The notes under the pieces were generated by a model, which was not told the DNA's origin, ran no database searches, and was given only the letters and a program-made list of their open reading frames with translations. The translations under genes and the position numbers were made by a program. Shown one piece after another: positions 11,101 to 17,913 of a DNA stretch of 64,000 bases (position 1 is the stretch's first letter; each line of letters opens with the position of its first letter). Source of the DNA: an uncultured Draconibacterium sp. (lineage in GTDB: Bacteria; Bacteroidota; Bacteroidia; Bacteroidales; Prolixibacteraceae); assembly GCF_963676815.1 (NCBI RefSeq), contig NZ_OY781365.1:4560501-4624500 (forward strand), given 5' to 3'.

Positions 11101-11323
11101 CCCAGTTAAATTTCCATTTACCACTCAGCGTTTTATAAAATACCGATTGATGAGGCTTTTGTGTCATGGCATCTTCTGCCGAATTAAATGGCATAAGACT
11201 GGCATGTGGCTTTTCTTTATTAATATCGAAAACGGCCGGATTTTCCCAATCGGCTGGTTGAATTTGTGCGAAAAGGCAAATAACGGAGAATAACAGGCTA
11301 AAAAGAACACTTAGTCGCTTCAT
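8156..11323 (-). CDS. Exported GH2 beta-galactosidase (LacZ-like)
   Basis: A 1055-residue protein. I start it at the ATG at 11323 because this gives a clean signal peptide (MKRLSVLFSLLFSVICLFAQ); a longer frame to 11374 adds 17 residues before it. Domains in order: sugar-binding jelly roll (60-250), immunoglobulin-like domain (270-365), TIM barrel with acid/base E495 in MGNEAGDGE and nucleophile E558 in SSEYSHAMGN, then the second Ig-like domain and the large C-terminal beta-sandwich (Bgal_small_N). The length matches the E. coli LacZ type, but this copy is exported. First gene of a two-gene operon with the GH20 enzyme; a -7-like element lies about 50 bases upstream. Confidence 0.93.
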   Translation of the reverse strand: MKRLSVLFSLLFSVICLFAQIQPADWENPAVFDINKEKPHASLMPFNSAEDAMTQKPHQSVFYKTLSGKWKFNWVRKPADRPMEFYKPDFDVSGWNDIPVPANWELEGYGVPIYVNHQYEFSDYKHPVSPEMKFVDDIYPAEPGKVPHDYNPVGSYRRTFTIPESWNDRQVFIQFGAVKSAFYLWINGEKVGYSQGSKTPAEWDITPYLKEGGNVVAAEVYRWSDGSYLEAQDFWRISGIERNVYLYSTPKVRIRDFFAKPDLDSEYTNGVFSLDVDLSNHTSKLRSGNYTVKYNILDASGSSLLSREQEVKINRKENATVHFSEGQISNVNKWTAETPNLYSLVISLINENGETVEAVSSKIGFRKIEIIDAVFHINGVPVTIKGVNRHEHDQYNGHVVSEEAMIKEIALMKQFNINAVRTSHYPNDERFYDLCDKYGLYVTNEANVESHGMYYGEHSLAKKPEWTPAHVDRNMRMVERDKNHPCVIVWSMGNEAGDGEVFTAVYKAIKERDPSRPVHYERAIMGDNTDIFCPQYPSVQALENYGSKHQTKPYISSEYSHAMGNSNGNLVDLWEVFNRDRKDQLQGGYIWDWIDQALAKKTDDGTEFWAYGGDYGENMPTDYNFVCNGIISADYTPHPAIWEVKYAYQNVKFEQLDNGYKITNMFDFVDLSDYEISWTCTRDGKYLSSGILENIHLKPGESTVFDIDSGIKIDFSNSESHEFFIDFSVKLKEDKPFRKAGFEVAHEQFPVKIEMVSAREEQTTPELELEETNNNYTINGLQFIITFDKKTGTISSYKMNGTELIQKGPQVNFWRPANDNDKGSNMLGRLGIWREVSRNLTPESVTALIADDNKVYLTTKYNFEEIKATQSVVQVVDGNGKIEVTSTFETSNTELPNIPRIGMRWEMPVKFDNLKYFGRGPHENYIDRNHSSFVGIYKGKVADQYFNYVRPQENGYKTDVRWFELRNENGLGLKISGDPVVGFSALHNPIEDFDMEDSNDYRHTNDIVKKDGVFICTDLIQMGVAGDNSWGAQPMQKYQIPAKDYQYSFSIEPIF

Positions 11324-11371
11324 GGTTTTGAAAAATATTTTAAAGTCGAATTGGTTTTGATTAATAATTTT

Positions 11372-11379
11372 CAAAGATA
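11372..11379 (-). promoter_or_regulatory. Candidate -7 element of the GH2-GH20 operon
   Basis: On the minus strand this reads TATCTTTG, matching the Bacteroidota TAnnTTTG consensus, about 48 bases before the chosen GH2 start. A TTTTG lies upstream but with a shorter spacer (15) than usual, so the -33 assignment is weak. Confidence 0.45.
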
Positions 11380-11556
11380 GAATTTTTGAGCGTACAAAAT
11401 CGGTAGAATTTTAGAAAATACTCGTTTGTTGATTAACGATCTTTGATTTATTAATTATGCAAAACTAATAAGTATGTTTTGTGTTGTGTTAAGTATTTGT
11501 TTAATAGTTTATTGTGTGTTCTTTTTGCAATGCTGGAATGATTTTAAACAGTATGA

Positions 11557-11564
11557 TAAATTTG
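11557..11564 (+). promoter_or_regulatory. Candidate upstream -7 element for the uronate operon
   Basis: TAAATTTG matches TAnnTTTG, 78 bases before the uxaE start. No convincing TTTG is found at the -33 position. A second, weaker -7-like site (TACTTTCG, 11585-11592) lies closer to the gene and overlaps the palindrome described next, so either could be the real promoter. Confidence 0.35.
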
Positions 11565-11590
11565 TGAGATTTAAAATATAATCCTACTTT

Positions 11591-11604
11591 CGTGCACGTA
11601 CACG
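11591..11604 (+). promoter_or_regulatory. Palindromic operator candidate upstream of uxaE
   Basis: CGTGCACGTACACG is palindromic about a central ACGT, with one mismatched symmetric pair. Flanks TTT and GAAA extend the symmetry. The form, a central CpG step in a 14-20 base palindrome, is that of LacI-family operators. It sits 38-51 bases before the uxaE start. No regulator gene is adjacent. Confidence 0.5.
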
Positions 11605-11618
11605 GAAACCGATTTCCG
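11603..11618 (+). promoter_or_regulatory. Second inverted repeat upstream of uxaE
   Basis: CGGAAACCGATTTCCG has perfect 6-base arms around CCGA. It abuts and slightly overlaps the preceding palindrome and lies 24 bases before the uxaE start. It could be a separate operator or a short 5' leader hairpin. Apart from these elements, 11324-11641 holds no gene. Confidence 0.4.
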
Positions 11619-11641
11619 AATAATTAATTACTAGAGTCATT

Positions 11642-12889
11642 ATGGAATTTGGAAAATATAGTTTTGGAGTGGGCGACCGCTTCAATCACGAAGGAGAGGC
11701 ACAATTACGTGCTTTAATTAAAGCGAATAAAAAGGGTGTTGCAGTAACTCCGGTTTGGAATAAATCAAATCGCGAACACGATATTGTTCACTCCGAACCA
11801 GCGGGCACACGAATCGAAGCCGATGCTGCAGTAAAAGCACTGGCCTGGGAAAATCCCTATTTTGTTGACGCCGACCATATAAACCGTCGAAATGTAGATC
11901 GTTTTATCGAACCAAGTAACTTTTTTACACTCGACGTGGCCATGTATATTGGTAACGAGGCGTCGGTTGAAGACGTGGCGGCTTTTAAAGAAACCTGCAA
12001 GTTGCTGGGAGATGAAGTAACTATTCCGGGGATTGAAGAATCAATCCAAATTACCAAAGAATTGCTGGAAGAAGTAGCCTCAAAATACCTGGCTGCTGTT
12101 AAAGAAGCCGGGAAAATTTACCGCCACATTGAAGCTGTAAAAGGAAAAGGCAACTTTGTTACCGAAGTTTCGATGGATGAAGTGGAAGCGCCGCAAACTC
12201 CGGTTGATATGTTTTTTATTCTGAAGATGATTGCCAACGAAAATATTCCGGCTCAAACCATTGCTCCTAAATTCACCGGACGATTTAATAAAGGTGTTGA
12301 TTATGTGGGTGATGTGGAACAGTTTGCCAAAGAATTTGAGCAGGATGTGTTAGTTATAGATTATGCGGTAAAAGAATTTGGATTACCGGCTGATCTTAAA
12401 TTGAGCGTTCACTCGGGATCGGATAAATTTACCATCTACCCGATAATGGCTGATATCATTAAAAAGTACGATAAAGGAATTCACGTAAAAACGGCTGGGA
12501 CAACATGGTTGGAGGAAGTCATTGGTTTGGCTATTTCGGGCGACGAAGGTTTAGCGGCAGCAAAAGAAATTTATACGAATGCACTCGATCGGAAAGAAGA
12601 GCTTTGCGGTCCGTATGCTGATGTGATTGATATTGACGATTCAAAACTTCCATCGACAGAAGAAGTTGAAAACTGGACAGGCGAAAAATTTGGAAACACT
12701 TTGCGTCATATTCCGGGACATGCTGATTACAACCCGAACTTCCGCCAATTAATTCACGTAGGTTATAAAGTTGCCGCCGAAATGGGCGAACGCTACACCG
12801 GTTTGCTTGAAAAATATGCCGATGTAGTTGGTGGTTGTGTAGAAGAAAATATCTACGACCGACACTTAAAAAGATTATTCGACTTATAA
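11642..12889 (+). CDS. uxaE: Tagaturonate epimerase family protein (UxaE-like)
   Basis: A 415-residue cytoplasmic protein with the family's hallmark N-terminal segments YSFGVGDRFNHEGEAQL, TPVWNKSNREH and FVDADHIN, and a later metal/substrate-type segment KLSVHSGSDKF and a C-terminal HIPGHADYN. UxaE-type enzymes convert D-tagaturonate to D-fructuronate, letting galacturonate enter the glucuronate branch without tagaturonate reductase and altronate dehydratase. The context fits very well: uxaC follows, then KDG kinase, KDPG aldolase and a TRAP transporter. First gene of the block, with palindromic operator candidates just upstream. Assignment rests on recalled family resemblance plus neighbours; activity is inferred. 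Confidence 0.82.
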   Translation: MEFGKYSFGVGDRFNHEGEAQLRALIKANKKGVAVTPVWNKSNREHDIVHSEPAGTRIEADAAVKALAWENPYFVDADHINRRNVDRFIEPSNFFTLDVAMYIGNEASVEDVAAFKETCKLLGDEVTIPGIEESIQITKELLEEVASKYLAAVKEAGKIYRHIEAVKGKGNFVTEVSMDEVEAPQTPVDMFFILKMIANENIPAQTIAPKFTGRFNKGVDYVGDVEQFAKEFEQDVLVIDYAVKEFGLPADLKLSVHSGSDKFTIYPIMADIIKKYDKGIHVKTAGTTWLEEVIGLAISGDEGLAAAKEIYTNALDRKEELCGPYADVIDIDDSKLPSTEEVENWTGEKFGNTLRHIPGHADYNPNFRQLIHVGYKVAAEMGERYTGLLEKYADVVGGCVEENIYDRHLKRLFDL

Positions 12890-12900
12890 AAAATAATATT

Positions 12901-13022
12901 ACCCTTTCGGCTGTCGCCACTTTCCCTTAAAAAGGGAAAGAATTTATAATGGTGAAGAAGCCAATGTTAAGAAAGTTCTCCCATCATGAGGGGAGATGTC
13001 GAAGACAGAGGGGTGAAGCGAC
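12901..13022. repeat. Imperfect inverted-repeat element between uxaE and uxaC
   Basis: The outer arms resemble each other in inverted orientation: 12901-12920 (ACCCTTTCGGCTGTCGCCAC) and, reverse-complemented, 12995-13014 (ACCCCTCTGTCTTCGACATC). Inside lie two hairpins: CTTTCCCTT/AAGGGAAAG (12920-12928 with 12932-12940) and TCTCCC/GGGAGA-type arms around 12977-12996. The layout is that of a REP-like or small non-autonomous palindromic element lodged in the intergenic gap. The first hairpin could attenuate transcription from uxaE into uxaC. Confidence 0.6.
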
Positions 13023-13038
13023 AATAAAATAGAATTAG

Positions 13039-14439
13039 ATGAAAACTTTTATGGACAAAGATTTCCTCCTGCAAACCGATGTTGCAAAGGAACTATATCA
13101 CAATCATGCGGCAAAAATGCCGATCTTTGATTACCACTGTCATATCAATCCGCAGGAAATTGCTGAGGATAAAGAGTATGATAACATCACGCAGATTTGG
13201 TTGTATGGCGACCATTATAAATGGCGGGGAATGCGTACCAACGGTGTTGACGAAAAGTATTGTACCGGAAATGCCAGCGACTGGGAGAAATTTGAAAAGT
13301 GGGCTGAAACAGTTCCACACACGTTACGAAATCCGCTGTTTCACTGGACACATTTGGAACTAAAGAAATTCTTTGGAATCAACCAAGTTTTGAGTCCGGC
13401 CACCGCTAGAGAGATTTGGGAAGAATGTAACGCCAAATTACAAACGCCCGAATATTCATGTCGTGGAATTATAAAAATGGCCAACGTTCACACCATCTGT
13501 ACAACCGACGATCCGGTTGATTCGCTGGAATATCACCGTGCCATTAAGGCCGATGGTTTTGAAACCGCTGTACTTCCGGCCTGGCGCCCTGATAAGGCGA
13601 TGGCAGTGGAGAATGCAACTACTTACAATGCTTATTTGAGTGAGTTGGAAGAGGCAGCCAATATTAATATTAACAGTTTTAGCGGTTTAATGGAAGCGCT
13701 GGACGATCGTCACGAGTTTTTCCACCTGAATGGTTGTCGTTTAAGCGATCATGGTGTTGAAACAATTCTGGCCGAAGATTACACCGAAGCGGAAATTGAA
13801 AAGATATTCAGCAAAGTTCGCAAAGGTGGTGCGCTTACCAAAGAAGAAGTGGTTAAATTCCAGTCGTGCATGTTGTACGAATTTGGAATAATGGATCACT
13901 CACGTGGGTGGACGCAACAATTTCATATTGGTGCTTTACGTAATAACAATACGCGCTTATTCAAGAAACTTGGGCCGGATACCGGATTTGATTCGATCGG
14001 TGATTTTGATATTGCACGTCCGCTTTCCCGCTTGCTTGATCGCCTGGATATGGAGAATAAATTATCGAAAACAATTTTATATAACCTTAACCCACGCGAC
14101 AACGAGTTGATGGCAACGATGATCGGAAATTTTCAGGATGGTTCTGTTCCCGGAAAAATGCAGTACGGTTCAGGCTGGTGGTTCCTCGATCAGAAAGACG
14201 GCATGGAAAAACAAATGCAGGCTTTGTCGAATCTTGGATTGTTGAGCCGTTTTGTGGGGATGTTAACCGATTCTCGCAGTTACCTGTCGTACACGCGTCA
14301 CGAATATTTCCGTCGTACCTTATGTAATTTGCTGGGTAACGATGTTGAAAATGGCGAAATTCCAAACGATATGGAGCTGTTGGGAAGTATGGTTGAAAAT
14401 ATCTGTTTCAATAACGCAAAAGCTTATTTTAATTTTTAG
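13039..14439 (+). CDS. uxaC: Glucuronate/galacturonate isomerase UxaC
   Basis: A 466-residue cytoplasmic enzyme of the amidohydrolase-like uronate isomerase family, the usual length. Family features include the N-terminal metal motif FDYHCHINP, the segment WLYGDHYKWRGMR, TTDDPVDSLEYH, the ARPLSRLLDRL-type region and the C-terminal VGMLTDSRSYLSYTRHEYFRR. It interconverts D-galacturonate with D-tagaturonate and D-glucuronate with D-fructuronate. With UxaE upstream, both sugars converge on fructuronate. It is separated from uxaE by a 149-base gap holding a palindromic repeat, so it may be co-transcribed at reduced level or have its own promoter. Confidence 0.95.
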   Translation: MKTFMDKDFLLQTDVAKELYHNHAAKMPIFDYHCHINPQEIAEDKEYDNITQIWLYGDHYKWRGMRTNGVDEKYCTGNASDWEKFEKWAETVPHTLRNPLFHWTHLELKKFFGINQVLSPATAREIWEECNAKLQTPEYSCRGIIKMANVHTICTTDDPVDSLEYHRAIKADGFETAVLPAWRPDKAMAVENATTYNAYLSELEEAANININSFSGLMEALDDRHEFFHLNGCRLSDHGVETILAEDYTEAEIEKIFSKVRKGGALTKEEVVKFQSCMLYEFGIMDHSRGWTQQFHIGALRNNNTRLFKKLGPDTGFDSIGDFDIARPLSRLLDRLDMENKLSKTILYNLNPRDNELMATMIGNFQDGSVPGKMQYGSGWWFLDQKDGMEKQMQALSNLGLLSRFVGMLTDSRSYLSYTRHEYFRRTLCNLLGNDVENGEIPNDMELLGSMVENICFNNAKAYFNF

Positions 14440-14490
14440 TAAAAACACGTTGATTTTTAGGTGATCATGCAATTAGATTTGGAAGAATAG

Positions 14491-14510
14491 TATCTTTGCA
14501 ATCGATTGCA
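14491..14510 (+). promoter_or_regulatory. -7 element overlapped by perfect palindrome upstream of kdgK
   Basis: TATCTTTG (14491-14498) matches the TAnnTTTG -7 consensus and its end overlaps TGCAATCGATTGCA (14497-14510), a perfect 14-base palindrome with the central CG typical of LacI-family operators. A repressor here would block RNA polymerase directly. It lies 20-40 bases before the kdgK start, so kdgK and the genes after it probably have their own regulated promoter. Confidence 0.6.
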
Positions 14511-14529
14511 TAAAAGAATAAACTAAATC

Positions 14530-15630
14530 ATGGCAAAATTGAATATCAAATCAAAATCCGAATGTACATACGACTGTATTTCTCTTGGTGAAGTAATGTT
14601 AAGACTCGATCCGGGAGAAGGCAGAATAAGAACCACACGTCAGTTTCGCGCCTGGGAAGGTGGTGGCGAATACAATGTTTCACGAGGTTTACGAAGGTGT
14701 TTTGGAAAGAAAACAGCGATTATAACGGCACTGGCCGACAACGAAGTTGGCGCCCTGATTGAAGACTTTATGCTTCAGGGCGGACTGGATACGCAATTCG
14801 TAAAATGGGTAGATTACGATGGTTGCGGACGTACTGTTCGTAACGGATTAAATTTCACAGAAAGAGGATTTGGTATTCGTGGTGCAAAAGGTGTTTCCGA
14901 TCGTGGAAATACGGCAGCGTCGCAATTAAAACCCGGCGATATCGACTGGGAATATATTTTCGGAACGCTTGGTGTACGTTGGATGCATACCGGCGGAATT
15001 TTCGCTGCATTATCGGAAACTGCAGCAGAAACAGTTATCGAAGCGGTAAAAATTGCCAAAAAGTACGGTACCATTGTTTCCTACGATTTGAATTATCGTC
15101 CGTCGCTTTGGAAAGCAATTGGTGGCGAAGCAAAAGCACAGGAAGTAAACCGTGAGATTGCAAAATATGTGGATGTAATGATCGGTAACGAAGAAGATTT
15201 TACAGCTTGTTTGGGGCTTGAAGTGGCCGGTAACGAAGAGAATCTGAAAGAACTGGATCTTGCCGGTTACAAAAGTATGATCGAAAATGCAGTTGCAGAA
15301 TTTCCAAACTTTAAGGTGATTGCCACGACTTTGCGTACCGTTAAAACAGCAACCGTTAATTCATGGGGAGCAATTTGTTACTCCGAAGGTGTAATTCACG
15401 AAGCGCAACACCGCGAAGATCTTGAAATTATGGATCGTGTTGGTGGTGGCGACAGTTTTGCTTCCGGTTTAATTTATGGTTTCCTTGAGTTTAACGACGG
15501 AGCGAAAGCAGTAGAATATGGTGCTGCACACGGCGCATTGGCAATGACAACTCCGGGTGATACCACCATGGCGACTCTATCAGAAGTGGAAAAAATAATT
15601 GGTGGCGGAAGCGCCCGTGTTGATCGCTAA
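14530..15630 (+). CDS. kdgK: 2-dehydro-3-deoxygluconate kinase (PfkB family)
   Basis: A 366-residue PfkB/ribokinase-fold sugar kinase. The N-terminus carries the substrate-side motif ISLGEVMLRLDPGEGRIR and the glycine-rich GGGEYNVSRGL; the C-terminal ATP/anion-hole signature is DRVGGGDSFASG with the catalytic Asp. It would phosphorylate KDG to KDPG. KDPG aldolase follows immediately, which fixes the assignment over other PfkB kinases. Preceded by a -7 element and perfect palindrome; followed by a short inverted-repeat element. Confidence 0.92.
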   Translation: MAKLNIKSKSECTYDCISLGEVMLRLDPGEGRIRTTRQFRAWEGGGEYNVSRGLRRCFGKKTAIITALADNEVGALIEDFMLQGGLDTQFVKWVDYDGCGRTVRNGLNFTERGFGIRGAKGVSDRGNTAASQLKPGDIDWEYIFGTLGVRWMHTGGIFAALSETAAETVIEAVKIAKKYGTIVSYDLNYRPSLWKAIGGEAKAQEVNREIAKYVDVMIGNEEDFTACLGLEVAGNEENLKELDLAGYKSMIENAVAEFPNFKVIATTLRTVKTATVNSWGAICYSEGVIHEAQHREDLEIMDRVGGGDSFASGLIYGFLEFNDGAKAVEYGAAHGALAMTTPGDTTMATLSEVEKIIGGGSARVDR

Positions 15631-15639
15631 AAAGCAGTA

Positions 15640-15708
15640 AACAGTCTCAGTTTGCAGTCGGAAAGAATTGTCAGTTCATTGAAGAACTGAAAACTGCGAC
15701 TGTGAACT
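15640..15708. repeat. Nested inverted-repeat element between kdgK and the aldolase gene
   Basis: An inner hairpin pairs TCAGTTC (15671-15677) with GAACTGA (15684-15690), enclosed by imperfect CAGTTTGCAGTCG / AACTGCGACTG arms. Composition differs from the flanking genes. Similar CAGTTGCAGTTGGCAG words recur near 61380, suggesting a dispersed intergenic repeat family. Confidence 0.5.
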
Positions 15709-15723
15709 AAAAATTTATAAAAG

Positions 15724-16395
15724 ATGGCAAGATTTTCAAGAATAGAAGTAGCATTAAAAATGAAAGAAACCGGAATGGTACCGGTGTTCTATCATCAGGA
15801 TATAGAAGTTTGCAAAGCAGTGGTAAAAGCCTGTTACGATGGCGGTGTGCGTTTGTTCGAATTCACCAATCGTGGCGATTTTGCTATTGATGTATTTGCA
15901 GAACTTAATAAGTGGACAATTAAAGAATGTCCTGAAATGATTATGGGAGTTGGTTCTATCGTCGATGAAGCCACAGCTGCTATGTATATTGCCATGGGAA
16001 CAAACTTTGTAGTTGCACCGCTAATTGATGAAGCTACCGCAAAAGTTTGTAACAAACGCAAAATTGCCTGGAGCCCGGGTTGTGGTTCGGTAACAGAAAT
16101 TGGCCGCGCACACGAACTGGGTGCCGAGGTGGTTAAAATCTTTCCGGGATCGCAAGTAGGTGGGCCAAGTTTTGTAAAAGCGGTAAAAGGACCGATGCCT
16201 TACGCCAGTATTATGCCAACCGGTGGCGTTTCTCCGGATGAAGATAATCTGAAACAGTGGTTTGACGCCGGCGTAACATGTGTGGGAATGGGATCGCAGT
16301 TGTTCCCAAAAGAAGTTTTGGCCGAAAAAAATTATGCATATATTACCGAAAAATGCGCCGGGGCATTGAAAATTATCAGTGACCTTACAACATAA
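15724..16395 (+). CDS. eda: KDPG / 4-hydroxy-2-oxoglutarate aldolase
   Basis: A 223-residue class I aldolase of the KDPG family. The Schiff-base lysine is expected in VVKIFPGSQVGGPSFVKAVKGP, with the catalytic Glu in the early FEFTNRG segment and the phosphate-binding PTGGVSPDEDNLKQWFDAG near the C-terminus. It cleaves KDPG to pyruvate and glyceraldehyde 3-phosphate, the last step of uronate breakdown. The order kdgK-eda-dctPQM on one strand with short gaps indicates an operon. Confidence 0.93.
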   Translation: MARFSRIEVALKMKETGMVPVFYHQDIEVCKAVVKACYDGGVRLFEFTNRGDFAIDVFAELNKWTIKECPEMIMGVGSIVDEATAAMYIAMGTNFVVAPLIDEATAKVCNKRKIAWSPGCGSVTEIGRAHELGAEVVKIFPGSQVGGPSFVKAVKGPMPYASIMPTGGVSPDEDNLKQWFDAGVTCVGMGSQLFPKEVLAEKNYAYITEKCAGALKIISDLTT

Positions 16396-16438
16396 AACAG
16401 TCGTCGAAAATGGCGAAACACTAAATCAATTTTATCTA

Positions 16439-17422
16439 ATGAGAACTAAAATCTTTAAAGCTTTTTCGTTGGTTTTTGTTGTTGTATTTCTTCTGGGATG
16501 CACCGAAACCAAACAACATAAAGTCTTAAAACTGGCCCACGGTCTCGACCCGACTCACCCGGTACATAAAGGAATGGAGTTTATGGCCGAGCGTCTGGCT
16601 GAAAAATCTGGCGGAAAACTTACAATCGATATTTATCCCAGCGGACAGTTGGGATCTGAACAGCAATGTGTAGAGTTGTTGCAGATTGGAAGCCTGGCAA
16701 TCACCAAAGTTTCGGCAGCGGTAATGGAAAGTTTTACTCCAAAATTCAAAGCGCTGGGTTTGCCTTACGTTTTTCGTTCGAAAGAACATTCATTCAAGGT
16801 TTTTGACGGAGAGATCGGTAAGGAATTGTTGTTGGGAACTGAAGAATACTGGATTCGCGGACTGTGTTTTTATGATGCCGGTTTCCGTAGTTTTTATACC
16901 ATCGACAAACCCATTAACACTCCTGACGATTTAAAAGGTTTGAAAATCAGGGTGATGAAAAGTCAATCTGCCATGGAAATGGTGCGTGCTTTGGGTGGTT
17001 CGCCAACACCAATTTCGTGGGGAGAATTATACACAGCGCTGCAAAGTGGAGTAGTAGATGGAGCTGAAAATAACGAGCCAAGTTTATATACTTCACATCA
17101 CTACGAGGTTTGTAAGCAGTACTCATTAGATGAACATACCTGTGTTCCCGATGTGCTGATCATCAGTACAAAAGTATGGAACAGCTTAACTGAGCAGGAA
17201 CAAAAATGGTTGCAGGAAGCTGCCGACGAATCGGTTCCTGTGGAACGGAAATACTGGGCCGAATCGGTTGAAGAATCGTTACGAATTGTTCAGGAGAATG
17301 GTGTTCAGATCACTTATCCTGATAAAGAACTATTTGCAAAGAAAGTTGCCCCGTTATTGGATAAATACAGACAAGACGAAGTTTTGGGCGATATTCTACG
17401 TCGCATCGAAGCCGTGAAATAG
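16439..17422 (+). CDS. dctP: TRAP transporter solute-binding lipoprotein (uronate type)
   Basis: A 327-residue DctP-family binding protein. I chose the ATG at 16439 rather than an upstream in-frame start at 16379 that overlaps the aldolase gene, because it gives a lipoprotein signal ending LLGC. The mature protein shows DctP hallmarks: YPSGQLGSEQQCVELLQIG, LGLPYVFR, the carboxylate-binding Arg segment LKGLKIRVM, and ENNEPSLYTSHHYEV, which I associate with uronate-type TRAP binders. It would be anchored to a membrane in the periplasm and hand a hexuronate to the DctQM permease encoded next. Ligand is inferred from context. Confidence 0.9.
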   Translation: MRTKIFKAFSLVFVVVFLLGCTETKQHKVLKLAHGLDPTHPVHKGMEFMAERLAEKSGGKLTIDIYPSGQLGSEQQCVELLQIGSLAITKVSAAVMESFTPKFKALGLPYVFRSKEHSFKVFDGEIGKELLLGTEEYWIRGLCFYDAGFRSFYTIDKPINTPDDLKGLKIRVMKSQSAMEMVRALGGSPTPISWGELYTALQSGVVDGAENNEPSLYTSHHYEVCKQYSLDEHTCVPDVLIISTKVWNSLTEQEQKWLQEAADESVPVERKYWAESVEESLRIVQENGVQITYPDKELFAKKVAPLLDKYRQDEVLGDILRRIEAVK

Positions 17423-17442
17423 AAATCAATAAGAAAGAGATT

Positions 17443-17913
17443 ATGACTATCAGAGAAAAAATAGATAAAATAATCGAGATCATATTGGTTTCGATAATGA
17501 GCATATTGGTACTCGATGTGCTCTGGCAGGTTTTCAGCCGTTATGTTTTGTCTGCACCAAGTTCGTTCACCGACGAGCTGGCCGGATTCCTTTTAATTTG
17601 GGTAGGTATGTTGGGAGCTGCTTATGTGGCAGGTAAAAACGAACATCTCGCCATCGACCTGATGTTGCAAAAAATGCAAGGTGCAAAAAAACGTCGTCTG
17701 CAGATTATTATTAATTCGCTGGTTGGCTTGTTTGCCTTATTCGTTATGGTTGTTGGTGGCTCGTGGCTGGTTTATACACGTTTTTACCTTCAGGTAAAAT
17801 CTGCTGCACTGGCATTGCCGTTGGGTTATGTCTACCTTATTGTTCCGCTTAGCGGACTGCTGATTATTTATTATGCTATTGATAATTCACTGAACCAAAA
17901 TATTGAAGAGTAA
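17443..17913 (+). CDS. dctQ: TRAP transporter small permease
   Basis: A 156-residue four-helix membrane protein of the DctQ family: the segment FSRYVLSAPSSFTDELAGFLLIWVG is the characteristic conserved helix, and GKNEHLAIDLM is typical too. It partners the large permease in Na+- or H+-driven uptake. It lies 20 bases after dctP; its stop overlaps the start of dctM by one base (TAATG), so the two are translationally coupled. Confidence 0.92.
   Translation: MTIREKIDKIIEIILVSIMSILVLDVLWQVFSRYVLSAPSSFTDELAGFLLIWVGMLGAAYVAGKNEHLAIDLMLQKMQGAKKRRLQIIINSLVGLFALFVMVVGGSWLVYTRFYLQVKSAALALPLGYVYLIVPLSGLLIIYYAIDNSLNQNIEE

Noticed and set aside
16379..16438. Longer start of dctP overlapping the aldolase gene
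   Set aside because: The extra 20 residues precede a typical lipoprotein signal and would destroy it.
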